From contig NZ_ML660053.1 of the NCBI RefSeq assembly GCF_007004665.1, forward strand, positions 620,001 to 684,000: 64,000 nucleotides of DNA, written 5' to 3'. A program made the translations under genes and the position numbers. Origin of the DNA: Denitrobaculum tricleocarpae (GTDB lineage Bacteria > Pseudomonadota > Alphaproteobacteria > Kiloniellales > Kiloniellaceae). Below the pieces are notes generated by a model, which was not told the DNA's origin, made no database searches, and saw only the letters and a program-made list of their open reading frames with translations. Positions 17,574 through 26,943 of the stretch are shown here, piece by piece (the first letter of the stretch is position 1; each line of letters begins with the position of its first letter).

Positions 17574-18580
17574 CCGATCACGCAACCTCCGCTGCGCCAC
17601 TGATTGAAATCAAGGGTGTTAGCAAACGCTTCGTCAAGCGGCTCGATTTCGCCGGAAAACTGGCCCGGCGCCTCGGGGCCGGCTTGGAAGAAGAGACCGT
17701 ACATGCGGTTGACGGGGTTGATCTCTCGATCGCGCAGGGTGAGGTCGTCGGCCTGGTAGGAGAATCAGGTTGCGGCAAGTCGACTTTGGGCCGGATGGTC
17801 GCCGGGATTATGCCACCAAGCGACGGCGCCATTCTCTACAAGGGGCGCGATATCGCCTCGCTGAGCGGTGACGACAAGCTGGAGGCGACCTTTGCCGTTC
17901 AGATGATTTTCCAGGATCCTTTCTCCAGCCTCAATCCCCGTATGCGCGTCGAGGATATTATCGGCGAAGCGCCGGTGGTGCATGGCCTGGTGTCCAGCCG
18001 GAACAAATCTGACTATGTGGATGAAGTCCTGACCAAAGTCGGACTGGACCCTGAATTGAAACGGCGCTATCCGCATCAGTTTTCCGGCGGTCAGCGGCAG
18101 CGCATCGGCATTGCCCGCGCTTTGGCGGTTAAGCCGAAATTCCTGGTCTGCGACGAGGCGATTGCCGCGCTGGACGTCTCGATTCAGGCTCAGGTTATCA
18201 ACCTTTTCATGGATTTACGTGAAGAGTTTGATCTGACGTATCTCTTTATCAGTCACGATCTCTCGGTGGTCGAGCATATCTCGGAGCGCGTGGTGATCAT
18301 GTATCTGGGCCGGGTCGTGGAAGCCGCTCAGGCCGATGCCTTGTTCGCCGCACCCAATCATCCCTATGCCCAGGCTTTGCTCTCGGAAGTGCCGCGCCTT
18401 GATCAGCGCAAGCGGGATTTCCAACCGATCAAGGGTGAGATACCGTCGCCTCTCGATCCGCCGCCCGGGTGTCACTTTCACCCTCGCTGCCCGCAGGCCT
18501 TTGAGGCCTGTTCGGCCGCGCGGCCATTGCTGAAAACCATCGCGCCGGACCGGATCTCGGCCTGTCATCTCAATGATTGA
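17570..18580 (+). CDS. Peptide ABC transporter ATP-binding protein (DppF-like)
   Basis: 336 residues from the ATG at 17570, which overlaps the previous stop; a frame extension to 17537 is not needed. Motifs are Walker A GESGCGKST, Q-loop VQMIFQDPFSSLNPRMRV, signature QFSGGQRQRIGIARAL, Walker B FLVCDEAIAALDVS and FISHDLSVV. Ala-Ile follows the Walker B Glu where many homologues have Pro-Val. The C-terminal extension has CHFHPRCPQAFEAC. Last ABC gene of the operon; the amidohydrolase follows after 41 bp. Confidence 0.95.
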   Translation: MTDHATSAAPLIEIKGVSKRFVKRLDFAGKLARRLGAGLEEETVHAVDGVDLSIAQGEVVGLVGESGCGKSTLGRMVAGIMPPSDGAILYKGRDIASLSGDDKLEATFAVQMIFQDPFSSLNPRMRVEDIIGEAPVVHGLVSSRNKSDYVDEVLTKVGLDPELKRRYPHQFSGGQRQRIGIARALAVKPKFLVCDEAIAALDVSIQAQVINLFMDLREEFDLTYLFISHDLSVVEHISERVVIMYLGRVVEAAQADALFAAPNHPYAQALLSEVPRLDQRKRDFQPIKGEIPSPLDPPPGCHFHPRCPQAFEACSAARPLLKTIAPDRISACHLND

Positions 18581-18621
18581 GACAACGCCCGCTCTATCCC
18601 ACTTCACCTGAATGAGTTACC

Positions 18622-19467
18622 GTGACTGACCAGATCGTCCTCGAAGCCCCGCGTGCCGAGCCTCTCCCACTCATCTTTGACAGCCCGCACTCCGGGACCA
18701 GTTATCCCGATGACTTCGATCACGTGCTTGATCGGATCGTCCTGCGGCGTTCGGAAGATGCCTTTATTGACGAACTTTACGATCACGTGCCGGACCAGGG
18801 CGCGACCCTTCTGCATGCCTTGTTTCCGCGCTCTTACATCGATCCCAACCGCAACCTGCTGGACATTGACCCGGCGATGATCGCGGGCGGTTGGCCGGGC
18901 GAAGTGAGACCCTCTTTCAAGCTCGACAACGGCGTCGGCCTGATCTGGCGCCAGGTCAAAACCTTCGGACGGATCTACGACCGTCTCCTGACCCGCGAAG
19001 AGGTCCAGGCGCGGATTGACCGCTGCTGGCAACCTTACCATTCTGCCCTATCGGATCTCTTTGAACGGTTTCACGCCCAGCATGGCTTTATCTATCACGT
19101 CGATTGCCACTCCATGCCGGAGTGGGGAGACGAGACCACCGAAGACGGCGCCGTGCGCCGCGCGGATTTCGTGCTGGGCGACCGGGATGGAACCACCTGT
19201 GAGCCGGAATTCTCCGCTTTGATCGCCGAAACGCTGCGGGCGGAAGGCTATTCCGTTGTGTTCAACGATCCCTATAAAGGTGTAGAGCTGGTTCAGCGCT
19301 ATTCCAATATGGCCACGGATCGGCATTCCATTCAGGTGGAGATCAATCGTGCGCTCTATATGAACGAGGACGATATCACGCGAAACGCGCGCTTCGATCA
19401 GCTCAAACAGTCTCTCAAGAAGATGACCCAAGTCCTTGCGGATTATGTCACTGCGCGGATTTCCTGA
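18622..19467 (+). CDS. N-formylglutamate amidohydrolase family protein
   Basis: 281 residues, matching PF05013 enzymes, which cleave N-formyl-L-glutamate to formate and glutamate (HutG type) or act on other N-formylated amino acids. Family features are IFDSPHSGTSYPDDF near the N-terminus, SYIDPNRNLLDIDPAMI, YHVDCHSMPEWG with metal-binding residues, ADFVLGDRDGTTC, and VQVEINRALYMNE in the form IQVEINRALYMNE. The start is a GTG at 18622 with only a weak upstream purine tract. It follows the peptide transporter genes by 41 bp, suggesting it acts on imported formylated peptides or amino acids. There are no other hut genes nearby. Confidence 0.9.
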   Translation: MTDQIVLEAPRAEPLPLIFDSPHSGTSYPDDFDHVLDRIVLRRSEDAFIDELYDHVPDQGATLLHALFPRSYIDPNRNLLDIDPAMIAGGWPGEVRPSFKLDNGVGLIWRQVKTFGRIYDRLLTREEVQARIDRCWQPYHSALSDLFERFHAQHGFIYHVDCHSMPEWGDETTEDGAVRRADFVLGDRDGTTCEPEFSALIAETLRAEGYSVVFNDPYKGVELVQRYSNMATDRHSIQVEINRALYMNEDDITRNARFDQLKQSLKKMTQVLADYVTARIS

Positions 19468-19528
19468 GCTCCTGTTTGGGTCAAGTGTTAGGTGAGATTC
19501 TGTGGAACAGGAACACGCGGAGGGATAG

Positions 19529-20590
19529 ATGAAGTTAAGGAGACTACTAACGGCGCTTGTCTTAAGTGGCCTCCCGGTTGGCACCCTGTGGGCCGCGGAT
19601 ATCATTGAAATCTCCCGCGACGACATCTGCGTTTCGGACCTCAAGGGCGAGGGACACCTGAGCGGTGGTATCCCGACCGGGGGGATCGCCGAGACGGTCT
19701 CAATGATTCTCTGTGACGGTTCCGCCGCGCGATTGACGCTCGTGAACGGAAAACCCGAGCTGAGCGATGTCGTTCAAAACGCCGTTCCCGTGCCGCGCGT
19801 CGAACCGGTAAAGATGCTCCCGGACAGTGAGATAACCTATGGAGAGAACGACATCCGTTCCGCCTGGCTGACCGGACCGACTCGTCGTTACGCGCACGCC
19901 ATTCTCGGTGACGCCATTGAGGCCACCGGGATTGCTGTGATCTCCCTTATGGGCGAAGAGATCCTTTTCGAAGTCGGGCCTGAGTCGGTTTTCGAGGATT
20001 TGCGCGTCCGGCTTGTCGATCTGAACGGCGATGACAAAGATGAGTTGATCGTCATCCGCAGCTACCTGGACGCCGGGGCTGCCCTGGCGGTTTACGGTTT
20101 GGTGAACGGAAAGATCGCTCCCATGGGTGAAACCCCCGCGATCGGTGTGTCCAATCGCTGGCTGAACCCCGCAGGCGCTGCTGATTTCGACGGTGATGGT
20201 GATATCGAGATTGCCTATGTTGAAACCCCGCATATCGGCGGCACCTTGCGCTTTTTCTCGCTGAAGCCGGAGGGGCTTGTGGAAGAAGAGGCGCTGCAGG
20301 GGTTCTCCAATCACGCAATCGGAAGCCGGGAGCTCGATCTTGGCGCAGTGGTCGACTGGAACCGTGACGGCGTTCTTGATCTTGCGATTCCCGATGCGTC
20401 GCGCAGCCGGTTGCAGGTCGTCAGCTTGGCCGCGGGGGAGGCGAAGGTGCTGGCCAGCCTGCCGCAGGACGGCGGGCGTCACAGTGCTCGCATTACGACC
20501 GCGGTGATTGTCAGTGACCTGGATGGCGATGGCATGCCGGAGCTTTTCTACGGTTTGAGTGACGGCAGCCTGGTGATGATGAAACCATAA
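19529..20590 (+). CDS. Exported FG-GAP/VCBS-type calcium-loop protein of unknown function
   Basis: 353 residues with a Sec signal peptide (MKLRRLLTALVLSGLPVGTLWAA, cleavage near residue 22). Four calcium-binding-like loops of the DxNxDxxxE or DxDxDxxxE kind are visible: DLNGDDKDE (164-172), DFDGDGDIE (219-227), DWNRDGVLD (276-284) and DLDGDGMPE (330-338). Their roughly 55-residue spacing fits blades of a beta-propeller of the FG-GAP/VCBS type. The protein is probably periplasmic or surface exposed. GGAGGG precedes the start. It is convergent with the PhyH gene, 12 bp away. No specific function can be given. Confidence 0.8.
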   Translation: MKLRRLLTALVLSGLPVGTLWAADIIEISRDDICVSDLKGEGHLSGGIPTGGIAETVSMILCDGSAARLTLVNGKPELSDVVQNAVPVPRVEPVKMLPDSEITYGENDIRSAWLTGPTRRYAHAILGDAIEATGIAVISLMGEEILFEVGPESVFEDLRVRLVDLNGDDKDELIVIRSYLDAGAALAVYGLVNGKIAPMGETPAIGVSNRWLNPAGAADFDGDGDIEIAYVETPHIGGTLRFFSLKPEGLVEEEALQGFSNHAIGSRELDLGAVVDWNRDGVLDLAIPDASRSRLQVVSLAAGEAKVLASLPQDGGRHSARITTAVIVSDLDGDGMPELFYGLSDGSLVMMKP

Positions 20591-20602
20591 GAAGGCGGCT
20601 GC

Positions 20603-21460
<858 letters not shown>

Positions 21461-21629
21461 TGTTGAGGCTCCAAAGCATGGTGATCGTTCGACTGAACTT
21501 CAACTCTAGTGTTTGGCCGTAACCCCGTACAGTTTTGATTGATTGAGCGCTCAAGACCATCGGCGGGTTTTCGATCAGATTGGGCGGCTCAGGGTGGTCA
21601 TTTGAACCGTTGCACCCAAGCCTGAAGCG

Positions 21630-22208
21630 GTGCTGCGGATGTGCAATAAATGCTCAATTTGCTCAGGATCATGTCAGGTGTCCAGCGCCCCATCTTCACC
21701 CCAAATCGCACGCTACCGGGATCTGGTGCGGGTAGAATCCCCGCCTGAGCATCATAACAACGCAATTGGGCAGTTCGACAGCTACTGGCGGTCTCTGCGG
21801 GAAGACCTTGGCCGGTTCCCGTCGCGTACACACCTTGATCCCATTGCCATGGGCGCGGCGATCTTGCCTTGGCTGCTCCTTGTCGAGCTGCGCGAGGACA
21901 GCGAGGGGATGTTTCTCTTTTACCGTCTGTGCGGCACGGAGATCGCAAACCTGGTGGGGCATGATGTTACGGGCAAGACGTCGCGAGAGGTAATATGCGA
22001 TTCCAATCTTAAGGTCATTGTAGAGCCTTATTATTTTACGCTTCAGGAACAGCAACCGAGTTTCTGGAAAACGTCCGTCTATCACGAAGTCTACAGTTGG
22101 CGGCCCGCCGTGCGCGGTGTATGGCCTTTGTCGGGTTGCGGCGAAAAGATCGACATGTTCGTCAATCTGACCGTACCGGTTCTGGGTTCAATGCCCAAAA
22201 ATTTGTGA
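21630..22208 (+). CDS. PAS_5-type (PF07310) sensory domain protein
   Basis: Up to 192 residues. The segment LDPIAMGAAILPWLLLVELR, then FYRLCGTEIANLVGHDVTGK and a C-terminal beta strand VNLTVPV are the pattern of the alphaproteobacterial PAS_5 domain, a stand-alone PAS fold with no output domain. The start is uncertain: the GTG at 21630, the ATG at 21639 and the GTG at 21678 (with AGGA upstream) are all possible, and the Cys-rich first 15 residues argue for the last. Isolated gene; ligand and partner unknown. Confidence 0.72.
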   Translation: MLRMCNKCSICSGSCQVSSAPSSPQIARYRDLVRVESPPEHHNNAIGQFDSYWRSLREDLGRFPSRTHLDPIAMGAAILPWLLLVELREDSEGMFLFYRLCGTEIANLVGHDVTGKTSREVICDSNLKVIVEPYYFTLQEQQPSFWKTSVYHEVYSWRPAVRGVWPLSGCGEKIDMFVNLTVPVLGSMPKNL

Positions 22209-22554
22209 CGCACTTGTTTTCTTCTCTTAGTTCGTTGGACAAGATTTAATCACTGCACAGATCGTGAAACGGGCCGGATTTTCTTGTGACTCTTCGTTTT
22301 TCTGGATGCGCGACAGTATCGAAAATAAACTTTAAGGCGAATTCTTAAGGACTTAATCACTACAAATTTCTTGACAACCGTGACCTGTGTGCGATCACAT
22401 CAAAATCTCGTTAATGTTTGGCGTATATCATCACTTCACAACCTTCAATCGGCGTCCCTCAATTAGTATTGGAATGTTTTGACTCTTTGCGGGGCTTGTT
22501 TTTCCTGTGTCTGTCTAAGGTTGTGTCCTTTTGTCTTTTTGGAGTGTTCGTGAC
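22209..22554. promoter_or_regulatory. AT-rich intergenic region upstream of a lipoprotein gene
   Basis: 346 bp without a gene, AT-rich relative to the flanks. A consensus -35 hexamer TTGACA lies at 22371-22376, about 180 bp before the lipoprotein ATG, but I see no convincing -10 at 16-18 bp. GGAG at 22541 serves as the ribosome binding site of the next gene. Confidence 0.35.
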
Positions 22555-23076
22555 ATGAAAATTCTTGCTGGATTTCCGGCTCGTAATGTCTTTGCCCTTG
22601 GAGTCGTCGCCGTTGCGCTGTCTGCCTGTGCGTCTGCTGATGTCTCAGCGATTAAGCGTGTGGATCAGAACACAATCAATTCTGTGAAGGTAACAGAAGT
22701 TAATGTTACCGTAGAAACTCCAAAGCCGCATCCTCAGCTCAAAGCAGCCTTGGCTGAAGAGCTGTCTAAGTCTGTTCCAGCCTGTTCGAAAGGTGAGAAG
22801 CCGTATGTTATGAACGTCGCGGTTGTCGACTTTGAAGAACAGGATGTAGCGAAGTCGATCTTCCTGGGCGATGAGATTGAGTTAAGCGGCCGGGTTGAGC
22901 TTGTTGACGTAGCGACTGGTGAGCAGATCGGTGAGTATTTTGTGGATCGGAGCTTTTTTTGGGGTGGGTTCGTTGGCGCAGCTATGATGTCTGACGCTGA
23001 ACGCTCTTTGAGTGAAGGTTTCGCCGAGAGTGTTTGTGAAGAAGTCTTTGGCGTGGCACCGGAGAAAGAATCGTAA
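22555..23076 (+). CDS. Small predicted lipoprotein, unrecognised
   Basis: 173 residues from the ATG at 22555, preceded by GGAG. A lipoprotein signal is clear: hydrophobic VFALGVVAVALSAC with the lipobox LSAC, modified Cys at residue 25. The mature part has VTEVNVTVETPKPHPQLKAAL, a central strand YVMNVAVVDFEEQD, then EIELSGRVELVDVATGEQIGEY and a hydrophobic patch FFWGGFVGAAMMS. This layout recalls DUF-type outer-membrane lipoproteins that assemble from secretion or stress loci, but I cannot name a family. The gene is visibly richer in A+T than its neighbours and ends at a strong terminator, so it is its own transcription unit. Confidence 0.8.
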   Translation: MKILAGFPARNVFALGVVAVALSACASADVSAIKRVDQNTINSVKVTEVNVTVETPKPHPQLKAALAEELSKSVPACSKGEKPYVMNVAVVDFEEQDVAKSIFLGDEIELSGRVELVDVATGEQIGEYFVDRSFFWGGFVGAAMMSDAERSLSEGFAESVCEEVFGVAPEKES

Positions 23077-23158
23077 CCGCTCGGAGTCATCGACTTTCTT
23101 CTAGCGCTTGATCGGTTTTGACACCTGATCGGCCTCCGGATTGAGGGTTCGTGATAGA

Positions 23159-23191
23159 GGGGTGGCCTTCACGTGGCTGCCCCTTTTTTTT
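23159..23191 (+). terminator. Intrinsic terminator of the lipoprotein gene
   Basis: Arms GGGGTGGCC (23159-23167) and GGCTGCCCC (23175-23183) pair over nine positions with two G-U pairs, loop TTCACGT, followed by eight T residues (23184-23191). It ends just before the convergent nucleoside hydrolase gene. Confidence 0.9.
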
Positions 23192-23196
23192 GTCCT

Positions 23197-24138
23197 TTAA
23201 TATCGCCCCAGTCTCTCAGTCAGCAGATCGAAAAAACCGTCTGAGTCCACGCCGTAAACCCATTCGACGTTTTTCGGGCGGTCGGTGACGTGCCAGAAAT
23301 CGACGGCGGTATGGCCCATGGTCAGTTCGGAATGGATTTCGACCTGCAGGTTACAGGCCTTGGTCTTGAAGAGTTCGGGCTTGAGCAGATAGGCCGTGGT
23401 GCAGGGGTCGTGGAGCGGGGCACCGTCGGAGCCGTACTTCTGAACGTCGTGGCGGTCGAAAAACGCCAGCATGTTATGGGCCGCTTGCGCAACCGGGTTG
23501 CCAAGGTCCTGAATACGCTTCGAGCGCGCCTGGGTGGTGAGGACCTGATGGGTCACATCCAGCCCCATGACCACGATGGGGCGTCCGCACCGAAAGACAA
23601 CGTCGGCGGCGTGAGGGTCGACGTAGATATTGAATTCCGCGGAGGGCGTTGTATTGCCGCCCTCACGCATGGCGCCGCCCATCAGCACGATTTCCCGGAT
23701 CTTACCGGCAATTGCGGGCGCCTTGATCAACGCCGCCGCAATGTTTGTGAGGGGACCGATCGGGAGCAGGGTGATCGCGTTGTCCTCGGCGGCTGAGAGC
23801 GTTTCGACGATAAAGTCGACCGCATGACGCGATTGCAACGGGGTCGCGGGTTCGGTGATTTCGATGCCGTCAATACCGGTCTTGCCGTGGACCTCCTCCG
23901 CCGTTACCAGGGGCCGCACCAACGGACGGCTGCAGCCTGCATAAACGCCCATACCCTGCTTGCCGGCGAGATCGCACAGGATCCGGGCATTGCGGGATGT
24001 CAGGGCCAGCGGGACGTTTCCCGCGACCGTCGTAATGCCGAGGATATCGAGTTCGTCCGGCGAGGCCATGGACAGCAGGAGCATGATCGCGTCGTCCTGG
24101 CCGGGATCGCAGTCGATGATGACGGGGCGAGCGGTCAC
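23197..24138 (-). CDS. Nucleoside hydrolase (IunH/Rih family)
   Basis: 313 residues. The calcium-binding N-terminal motif DCDPGQDDAIMLLL is present, as are GVYAGCSRPL, the HGKTGIDG segment, LLPIGPLTNIAAAL, GGAMREGGNTTPSAEFNIYVDP with the Asn that orients ribose, and DPCTTAYLL near the C-terminus with the last calcium Asp. These enzymes hydrolyse ribonucleosides to base and ribose for salvage. It is followed downstream by a terminator of the opposite strand and preceded by the yaiI gene 74 bp upstream, so a joint transcript is possible. Base preference is not evident. Confidence 0.95.
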   Translation of the reverse strand: MTARPVIIDCDPGQDDAIMLLLSMASPDELDILGITTVAGNVPLALTSRNARILCDLAGKQGMGVYAGCSRPLVRPLVTAEEVHGKTGIDGIEITEPATPLQSRHAVDFIVETLSAAEDNAITLLPIGPLTNIAAALIKAPAIAGKIREIVLMGGAMREGGNTTPSAEFNIYVDPHAADVVFRCGRPIVVMGLDVTHQVLTTQARSKRIQDLGNPVAQAAHNMLAFFDRHDVQKYGSDGAPLHDPCTTAYLLKPELFKTKACNLQVEIHSELTMGHTAVDFWHVTDRPKNVEWVYGVDSDGFFDLLTERLGRY

Positions 24139-24212
24139 TGAAATACTCCTTACGCAGAGGGGATGGCAGGCGGATAAGGTCTATAACCCGAATCCGGTTT
24201 TGGCGGGAGGCC

Positions 24213-24677
24213 CTATCTCGCAAACCTGGATTGCTTTTTTATGGCTTGGATCATGTCTTCCAGGGCACTTAGGAAGGTCGATCGGTCCCGTTTCGAAAAG
24301 CCGGGGCCCGCGCCTGAAATTTCACCGGTTTCGCGCAGCTGTGCCTTTAAGTCCCGCATCGCCAGCGCCATGCCGATAGACTGTTCGGTGAAGGGCCGCC
24401 CGGTCGGGCCGAGAACACCGGCGCCATTTTTTAAACAGCGGTCGGCCAGAGGGATATCCGAAGTGATGGCGATGTCGCCTTCACCGATATGTTCGGCGAT
24501 CCAGTCGTCTGCCGCATCCGGGCTTTCCGGAACCACGACGCGCTTGACCAGCGGGCTGTCTCCGACACGCAACCAGGTGTTGCCCACCATGTGAACGATC
24601 ACCTGATGACGCTCGGCGACTTTCAACACTTCTTGCTTGACCGGACAGGCATCCCCATCCACGTAGATCTCCAGCAC
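24213..24677 (-). CDS. yaiI: YaiI/YqxD family protein (UPF0178)
   Basis: 154 residues, the normal length. Family features are IYVDGDACPVKQEVLKVA at the start, VVVPESPDAADDWIAEHI, GDIAITSDIPLADRCL and a C-terminal FTEQSIGMALAMRDL. The fold is PIN-like with conserved acidic residues, hinting at nuclease activity, but the biochemical role is not established. It sits between the nucleoside hydrolase and the HerA-like ATPase genes, all on the minus strand. Confidence 0.93.
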   Translation of the reverse strand: MLEIYVDGDACPVKQEVLKVAERHQVIVHMVGNTWLRVGDSPLVKRVVVPESPDAADDWIAEHIGEGDIAITSDIPLADRCLKNGAGVLGPTGRPFTEQSIGMALAMRDLKAQLRETGEISGAGPGFSKRDRSTFLSALEDMIQAIKKQSRFAR

Positions 24678-24781
24678 GCTCGATGATTCCGGCAGCGATC
24701 ATTAAAGCTCATGAGATCAATGGCGGTACCTGAGGTGTCAAACAAGTAAATTCTGCGGAGTTGTGAGAGATCGCCAAGCTC

Positions 24782-26287
24782 TCAACGGCCCTTGAAGAGT
24801 GAGCCGAGGAGACCGCGAACCAGCTGCCGTCCGATGTTCGACCCGAGAGAACGCGCGATGCTTTTCATCAGCGTCTCGCCAACGGATTGGCGCGAAGAGG
24901 ATCTGCGCCGCGTTTTCCTTGCAGGCGCGGGTTTCACGGTCTGCTTCTTTCGCTTCTTCGCCGCTTGCTCCGCGGCTTCCCGTTCTTCAAGTTCTCTTGC
25001 CGCCTGGTCCGCTTTTTCCGTCAGGACCTCGTAGGCGGAGCGCCTGTCAACGGACTTGTCATAACGGCCGGCCAAAGGGCTGGCCTCCATTACGGCCTTT
25101 CGTTCGGCGGCTTTGGCAGGGCCCATGCGCGACATGGGTGGGCGGATTTTGGTTCGCTGAACGACCGTTGGAACGCCCTTGCCGGAGAGCGTCGAGACCA
25201 GCGCTTCGCCGACGCCCAGTTCAGTGATGGCCTCCGCGGCACTGAAGGATTTGTTGGGGCGAAAGGTTTCGGCGGCCGCTTTGACGGCTTTCTGATCACG
25301 CGGTGTAAAGGCGCGCAGAGCATGTTGCACCCGGTTTCCTAACTGACCGAGAATTGATTCCGGTACGTCGAGTGGATTCTGGGTGACGAAGTAGATGCCG
25401 ACACCTTTGGAGCGGATCAGGCGCACAACCTGTTCAACCTTCTCGACCAGGGCCTTCGGGGCGTCGTCAAACAGCAGGTGAGCTTCGTCAAAGAAAAACA
25501 CGAGCTTGGGTTTTTCGGGATCGCCGATTTCCGGCAGTTCTTCAAAGAGCTCCGACAGCAACCAAAGCAGGAAGGTGGCATAGAGCCGGGGCGTCATCAT
25601 CAGCTTGTCGGCGGCAAGGACGTTGATTTGGCCACTGCCGTCGTGCGCGAAAGACATGAAATCTTTCAATTCCAGTGCGGGCTCTCCGAAGAACTTCTCC
25701 GCCCCCTGTTGTTTCAGGGTGAGAAGACGCCGTTGAATGGCGCCGACAGATGCCTTCGAGACATTACCGTAGTGGCTGCTCAGTTCCTTGGCGTTTTCGC
25801 CCACGTGCGCCAGAAGGGCACGTAGGTCCTTCAGGTCCAGGATCAACATCCCCTGGTCGTCGGCCAGCTCGAAAGCAATATTGAGAATGCCTTCCTGCGT
25901 GTCGTTCAACTCAAGCAGACGGGCGAGCAGGAGAGGGCCCATTTCAGACACGGTGGTGCGGATGGGATGGCCTTTTTTGCCAAAGAGGTCCCAAAAAACT
26001 GTGGGCGCGGCGGCGTAGCCGAAATCTTCAAAGCCGATTTCCGCCGCGCGTCTTTCGAGTTTCGGATTGGCTTTTCCGATTTGCGATATACCGGAGAGAT
26101 CGCCTTTTACGTCCGAGAGGAAAACCGGAACGCCGGCTTTGGAAAAACCCTCAGCCAGGATCTGTAGTGTAACGGTTTTTCCGGTGCCCGTCGCGCCGGC
26201 AATCAGTCCGTGCCGGTTGGCGAACTTGAGGGCGAGCGTTTGCGGCTTGCTGCTGCCGCCGATGAAAAGTGTGCCGTCGTTCTGCAT
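24782..26287 (-). CDS. HerA-like P-loop ATPase (DUF853, YjgR-type)
   Basis: 501 residues. Features are the N-terminal beta segment with FANRHGLIAGATGTGKTVTLQ (Walker A GATGTGKT), FLSDVKGDLSG, LILDLKDLRALL, the Walker B region LVFFFDEAHLLFDDAP, the sensor VYFVTQNP as IYFVTQNPLDVPESILGQLGNRVQHALRAF, and a Lys/Arg-rich tail after residue 430. DUF853 proteins belong to the HerA/FtsK group of hexameric translocases; in YjgR no DNA substrate is established. It is divergent from the DUF4332 gene. The basic tail could bind nucleic acid; that is inference. Confidence 0.93.
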   Translation of the reverse strand: MQNDGTLFIGGSSKPQTLALKFANRHGLIAGATGTGKTVTLQILAEGFSKAGVPVFLSDVKGDLSGISQIGKANPKLERRAAEIGFEDFGYAAAPTVFWDLFGKKGHPIRTTVSEMGPLLLARLLELNDTQEGILNIAFELADDQGMLILDLKDLRALLAHVGENAKELSSHYGNVSKASVGAIQRRLLTLKQQGAEKFFGEPALELKDFMSFAHDGSGQINVLAADKLMMTPRLYATFLLWLLSELFEELPEIGDPEKPKLVFFFDEAHLLFDDAPKALVEKVEQVVRLIRSKGVGIYFVTQNPLDVPESILGQLGNRVQHALRAFTPRDQKAVKAAAETFRPNKSFSAAEAITELGVGEALVSTLSGKGVPTVVQRTKIRPPMSRMGPAKAAERKAVMEASPLAGRYDKSVDRRSAYEVLTEKADQAARELEEREAAEQAAKKRKKQTVKPAPARKTRRRSSSRQSVGETLMKSIARSLGSNIGRQLVRGLLGSLFKGR

Positions 26288-26535
26288 GGATCCCCCTGGT
26301 AAAGAATTTTTGCGATTCGGACAGTTGTCGTAGTGTCCTGCACGTTTATTGAAGGCCTGTTCTGAATCAAATGTGAGGCAACTGAGCTTGGATCAAACAA
26401 GGCTGGGTTGTTTCTCAAAAATTGACGTCGATACAGGGTAGTATTCGTTCAGTTGTCATAGGTATTTCACCGAATTGTCTGTTCACACAGTTTAAACAAT
26501 GCTGTGCGATCGACCAAAACAATTGGGAAAGTCTC

Positions 26536-26943
26536 ATGATCTGTAAAATAGAAGAGATCGAGGGAATCGGCGGCGTCTACCGGGAAAAACTATCGGCAGC
26601 AGGCATAGATACGACTGACAGCTTGCTGCAGGCTTGCGGCACACCCGCGGGCCGCAAGGCCTTGGCTGAAACGTCGGAGATCAGCGAGAAGATGTTGCTG
26701 ACCTGGGCCAACATGGCGGATCTGATGCGGATCAACGGTGTTGGAAAACAGTTTGCGGAGCTGCTTGAAGCGGCCGGTGTCGATACCGTGAAAGAACTCA
26801 AACATCGCAACGCGGCCAACCTCGCCGAAAAAATGACTGAGATCAACGAGCAGAAGAGTCTTACCAATGGCGCGGTTTCGGAAGGCCAGGTTTCAGGGTG
26901 GATCGAGCAGGCGAAGACTATGGACCCTGCTATTTCCTACTGA
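26536..26943 (+). CDS. DUF4332 domain protein with helix-hairpin-helix-like repeats
   Basis: 135 residues from the ATG at 26536, preceded by GGGAAAG; a longer frame from 26422 lacks such a site. Two helix-hairpin-helix-like segments are visible: EEIEGIGGVYREKLSAAGI near the N-terminus and DLMRINGVGKQFAELLEAAG near residue 68, each with the GIG or GVG turn. That is the DUF4332 pattern; such motifs often bind DNA without sequence specificity. Divergent from the HerA-like gene, with a 248-bp promoter region between. Function unknown. Confidence 0.85.
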   Translation: MICKIEEIEGIGGVYREKLSAAGIDTTDSLLQACGTPAGRKALAETSEISEKMLLTWANMADLMRINGVGKQFAELLEAAGVDTVKELKHRNAANLAEKMTEINEQKSLTNGAVSEGQVSGWIEQAKTMDPAISY

